From NCBI GenBank assembly GCA_045866275.1, contig BAAFRX010000006.1, positions 35,409 through 99,408 of the forward strand: a DNA stretch of 64,000 bases. Direction: 5' to 3'. This document shows, piece after piece, positions 62,564 to 64,000 of the stretch. How positions within the stretch are numbered: the stretch's first letter is position 1; every line of letters begins with the position of its first letter. The position numbers were made by a program, and so were the translations under genes. The DNA comes from Sideroxyarcus sp045866275 (GTDB lineage Bacteria; Pseudomonadota; Gammaproteobacteria; Burkholderiales; Gallionellaceae). The notes beneath the pieces were generated by a model. The model had not been told where the DNA came from and did not search any database. It saw only the letters and a program-made list of their open reading frames with translations.

Positions 62564-63850
62564 TCACCCCGCAATCGGCAGCTCTTCCCATTCACTGGTA
62601 TAGCCCGGTGACTTTCTCTCTCGACGCATCGCCCAGCGCTGGCCAACCCCAACGGCCGCGATTGTCACACTGCCCTTCCCCATCTTCTGATTGATCTGAT
62701 CCATGATCTTCATTCTGGCTTCTGACTTGGCCTGATCCATGGGCTGATCCATGGGCTGATCGAACAGGTCTGGTTGGACAGTATCCTTGCCCTGCAATCC
62801 CATGAGCAGCACTCCAGACTTCTTGTAGCGAAAGCCCGGCTTGAACACCTGCTTTAGACCTGCCATTGCAGCGCTGACGATCTTTGCAGTATCTGCACTG
62901 GGTCGGGATAACGGCACGACCAGCGAGCGATGATATTGAGCTTCGTTCTCCTTGAATGGGTTGGTTCGCACAAAGACACACAGGCTGGAAGCCACAGAGC
63001 CGTCCTTGCGCAGTTTCATGGCTGCCGTGGTGGCGAAGTAAGCTACAGACTCGGATAGGTCTTCAATGGAGGTCACAGGCTGCCCAAAGGAACGCGACAC
63101 CATGATCTGCTGACGAGGGGTGCCCGCCTGTTCCAACTCGATGCATGGAATGCCGTTCAACTCCTTGATCGTGCGCTCGACCACAACCGAAAACTGCTGA
63201 CGGATGTACTCAGGATCGGCACGACGCAGAGCCTCCACCGTCTCGATACCCATCACCGCCAGCTTGGTGCCAATCTGTCTCCCCACGCCCCATATCTCGC
63301 CAACAGCGATGCTCTTGAACAGTTTGGATAGTTGCGCCTCAGGCAGTCGACCAAAGTCGCACACGCCGTCACTGCCAGCGAACCCTTTCTTGGCGCAATG
63401 GTTGGCCAGCTTGGAAAGCGTTTTGGTATCTGCGATGCCGACACATACTGGAATGCCTGTCTGCTTGCGCACGGCCCGTCGAATCTTCTGGCCATGTTCG
63501 ACCAAGTATTCAGAGGCGAACCCTTCGAGTCCGAGGAAACACTCGTCGATGCTGTACACCTCTTGCTGATCGCTGAACTCGGACAGGATGCTCATCACCC
63601 GAGCGGACATATCGCCATAGAGAGTGTAGTTGCTGGAGAGGGCAATGATGCCGTGCTGCTTGGCCATCTTTTCCATCTTGAACCATGGCTCACCCATCTT
63701 CACACCTAGGGCCTTCACCTCGTTGGATCTGGCGACAGCACAGCCATCATTGTTTGAGAGAACGACTACCGGCTTTCCTTCGAGTTTAGGATTAAAGACC
63801 CGCTCGCAGGACACATAGAAGTTGTTGCAGTCGACAAGGGCGATGGGCAT
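62564..63850 (-). CDS. umuC: DNA polymerase V catalytic subunit UmuC
   Basis: A 428-residue Y-family polymerase for translesion synthesis. It starts MPIALVDCNNFYVSCERVF with the first catalytic Asp and has YSIDECFLGLEGF with the Asp-Glu pair. GIPVCVGIADTKTLSKLANH and IWGVGRQIGTKL are conserved, and QPDLF resembles a beta-clamp-binding motif. A short tandem QPMDQPMDQ follows the clamp motif. Its partner UmuD is reduced to a few codons upstream, so expression and SOS control are probably changed. It lies in the mobile region and may have come with the element. Confidence 0.93.
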   Translation of the reverse strand: MPIALVDCNNFYVSCERVFNPKLEGKPVVVLSNNDGCAVARSNEVKALGVKMGEPWFKMEKMAKQHGIIALSSNYTLYGDMSARVMSILSEFSDQQEVYSIDECFLGLEGFASEYLVEHGQKIRRAVRKQTGIPVCVGIADTKTLSKLANHCAKKGFAGSDGVCDFGRLPEAQLSKLFKSIAVGEIWGVGRQIGTKLAVMGIETVEALRRADPEYIRQQFSVVVERTIKELNGIPCIELEQAGTPRQQIMVSRSFGQPVTSIEDLSESVAYFATTAAMKLRKDGSVASSLCVFVRTNPFKENEAQYHRSLVVPLSRPSADTAKIVSAAMAGLKQVFKPGFRYKKSGVLLMGLQGKDTVQPDLFDQPMDQPMDQAKSEARMKIMDQINQKMGKGSVTIAAVGVGQRWAMRRERKSPGYTSEWEELPIAG

Positions 63851-63854
63851 GACA

Positions 63855-63889
63855 TCAACGGCGGAACTGTTTGATGGTTGAGGTAACGA
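63855..63889 (-). pseudogene. C-terminal remnant of umuD next to an IS
   Basis: Reading away from the IS, the codons give VTSTIKQFRR and a TGA stop 4 nt before the umuC ATG. This agrees in position and type with UmuD C-termini (GVVTxxI...). The preceding codons are replaced by the inverted end of the IS at 63,890. The rest of umuD may lie beyond the window on the far side of the IS. Confidence 0.65.
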
Positions 63890-64000
63890 TGAATCGCTCC
63901 GGGTTTTGAGGAGGCTCCTAATCTTGAGAGAATGGAGCCCTTATGGACAAGAAACCCACCCCGAAGTATTCCCCCGAAGTTCGCGAGCGCGCCGTGCGCA
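63890..64000 (+). mobile_element. IS3-family insertion sequence, left end
   Basis: The element begins near tgaatcgctccgggttttga (63,890), an end typical of IS3-family members, and its first gene starts at 63,943. The right end is outside the window. It is inserted into the 3' part of umuD. Confidence 0.75.
63943..64000 (+). CDS. IS3-family transposase OrfA, N-terminal fragment
   Basis: Nineteen codons are visible (MDKKPTPKYSPEVRERAVR), matching the start of the helix-turn-helix OrfA proteins of IS3-family elements. GGAG precedes the ATG. The gene runs off the right edge. Confidence 0.8.
   Translation, partial: MDKKPTPKYSPEVRERAVR

Overview
The window is a G+C-rich, densely packed stretch of a Gram-negative chromosome. 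Gene content and order (fmdB-DUF502-aspS-nudB, clpSA-gluQ, yajC-secDF with tgt-queA, rplU-rpmA-obgE-proB, argD-argF-argG, hpnCDE, a monomeric NADP isocitrate dehydrogenase) point to a betaproteobacterium, most likely of the Nitrosomonadales/Gallionellaceae type. This placement rests on recognised protein families and gene order; no rRNA gene is present to fix it.

Layout. Positions 1-9,521 (minus strand) hold the start of an ABC exporter gene, a membrane GGDEF/EAL-type protein with a haem c motif, and a tightly overlapping operon fmdB-DUF502-aspS-RNase-barstar-nudB-nadA-EEP-clsB. Positions 9,552-23,070 carry rluE, isocitrate dehydrogenase, a cold-shock gene, clpS-clpA, gluQ, dedA, secF-secD-yajC, tgt, queA, tRNA-Leu(CAA) and a small exported protein built from an eight-residue repeat. 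Positions 23,259-34,432 carry mutS, ilvE, a zinc-finger protein, waaF, a response regulator with a diguanylate cyclase, an outer-membrane protein, a hemolysin III homologue, a thioredoxin and murJ. Positions 34,769-43,775 carry rpsT, arginine biosynthesis (argD, argF, argG), macro-domain, PpnP, YajQ and DJ-1 proteins, a methyltransferase, trxA and rho. Positions 43,780-51,668 carry rplU-rpmA, obgE-proB, dapD, pilU, an ArsC-like protein, dapE and prmB. Positions 51,672-54,076 are a PstI/BsuBI-type restriction-modification pair. Positions 54,081-61,843 carry hpnC-hpnD-hpnE (squalene synthesis for hopanoids), a cyclic-nucleotide-binding protein, an orphan ParA, rlmB, rnr and tRNA-Leu(CAG). From 61,844 to the end is a decayed mobile region: a truncated integrase, IS fragments, umuC, and an IS3-type element that cuts off umuD.

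The most unusual signals are not standard genes. (1) The rplU leader has one segment able to pair with either of two identical flanking segments, the architecture of a two-state RNA. (2) A long inverted-repeat family sits in three intergenic spaces. (3) Short palindromic repeats have been inserted in frame into gluQ, mutS (two families) and hpnE (twice) and are read as protein. (4) The last codons of argF are repeated downstream with identical amino acids but 11 synonymous changes. (5) A 143-bp MITE with near-perfect ends and a TTGA duplication lies between murJ and rpsT. (6) A barnase-like RNase and a barstar are built into the aspS operon. (7) An IS has split umuDC.

Boundaries were read by eye from the sequence; family names are from recognised motifs and no database search was run.
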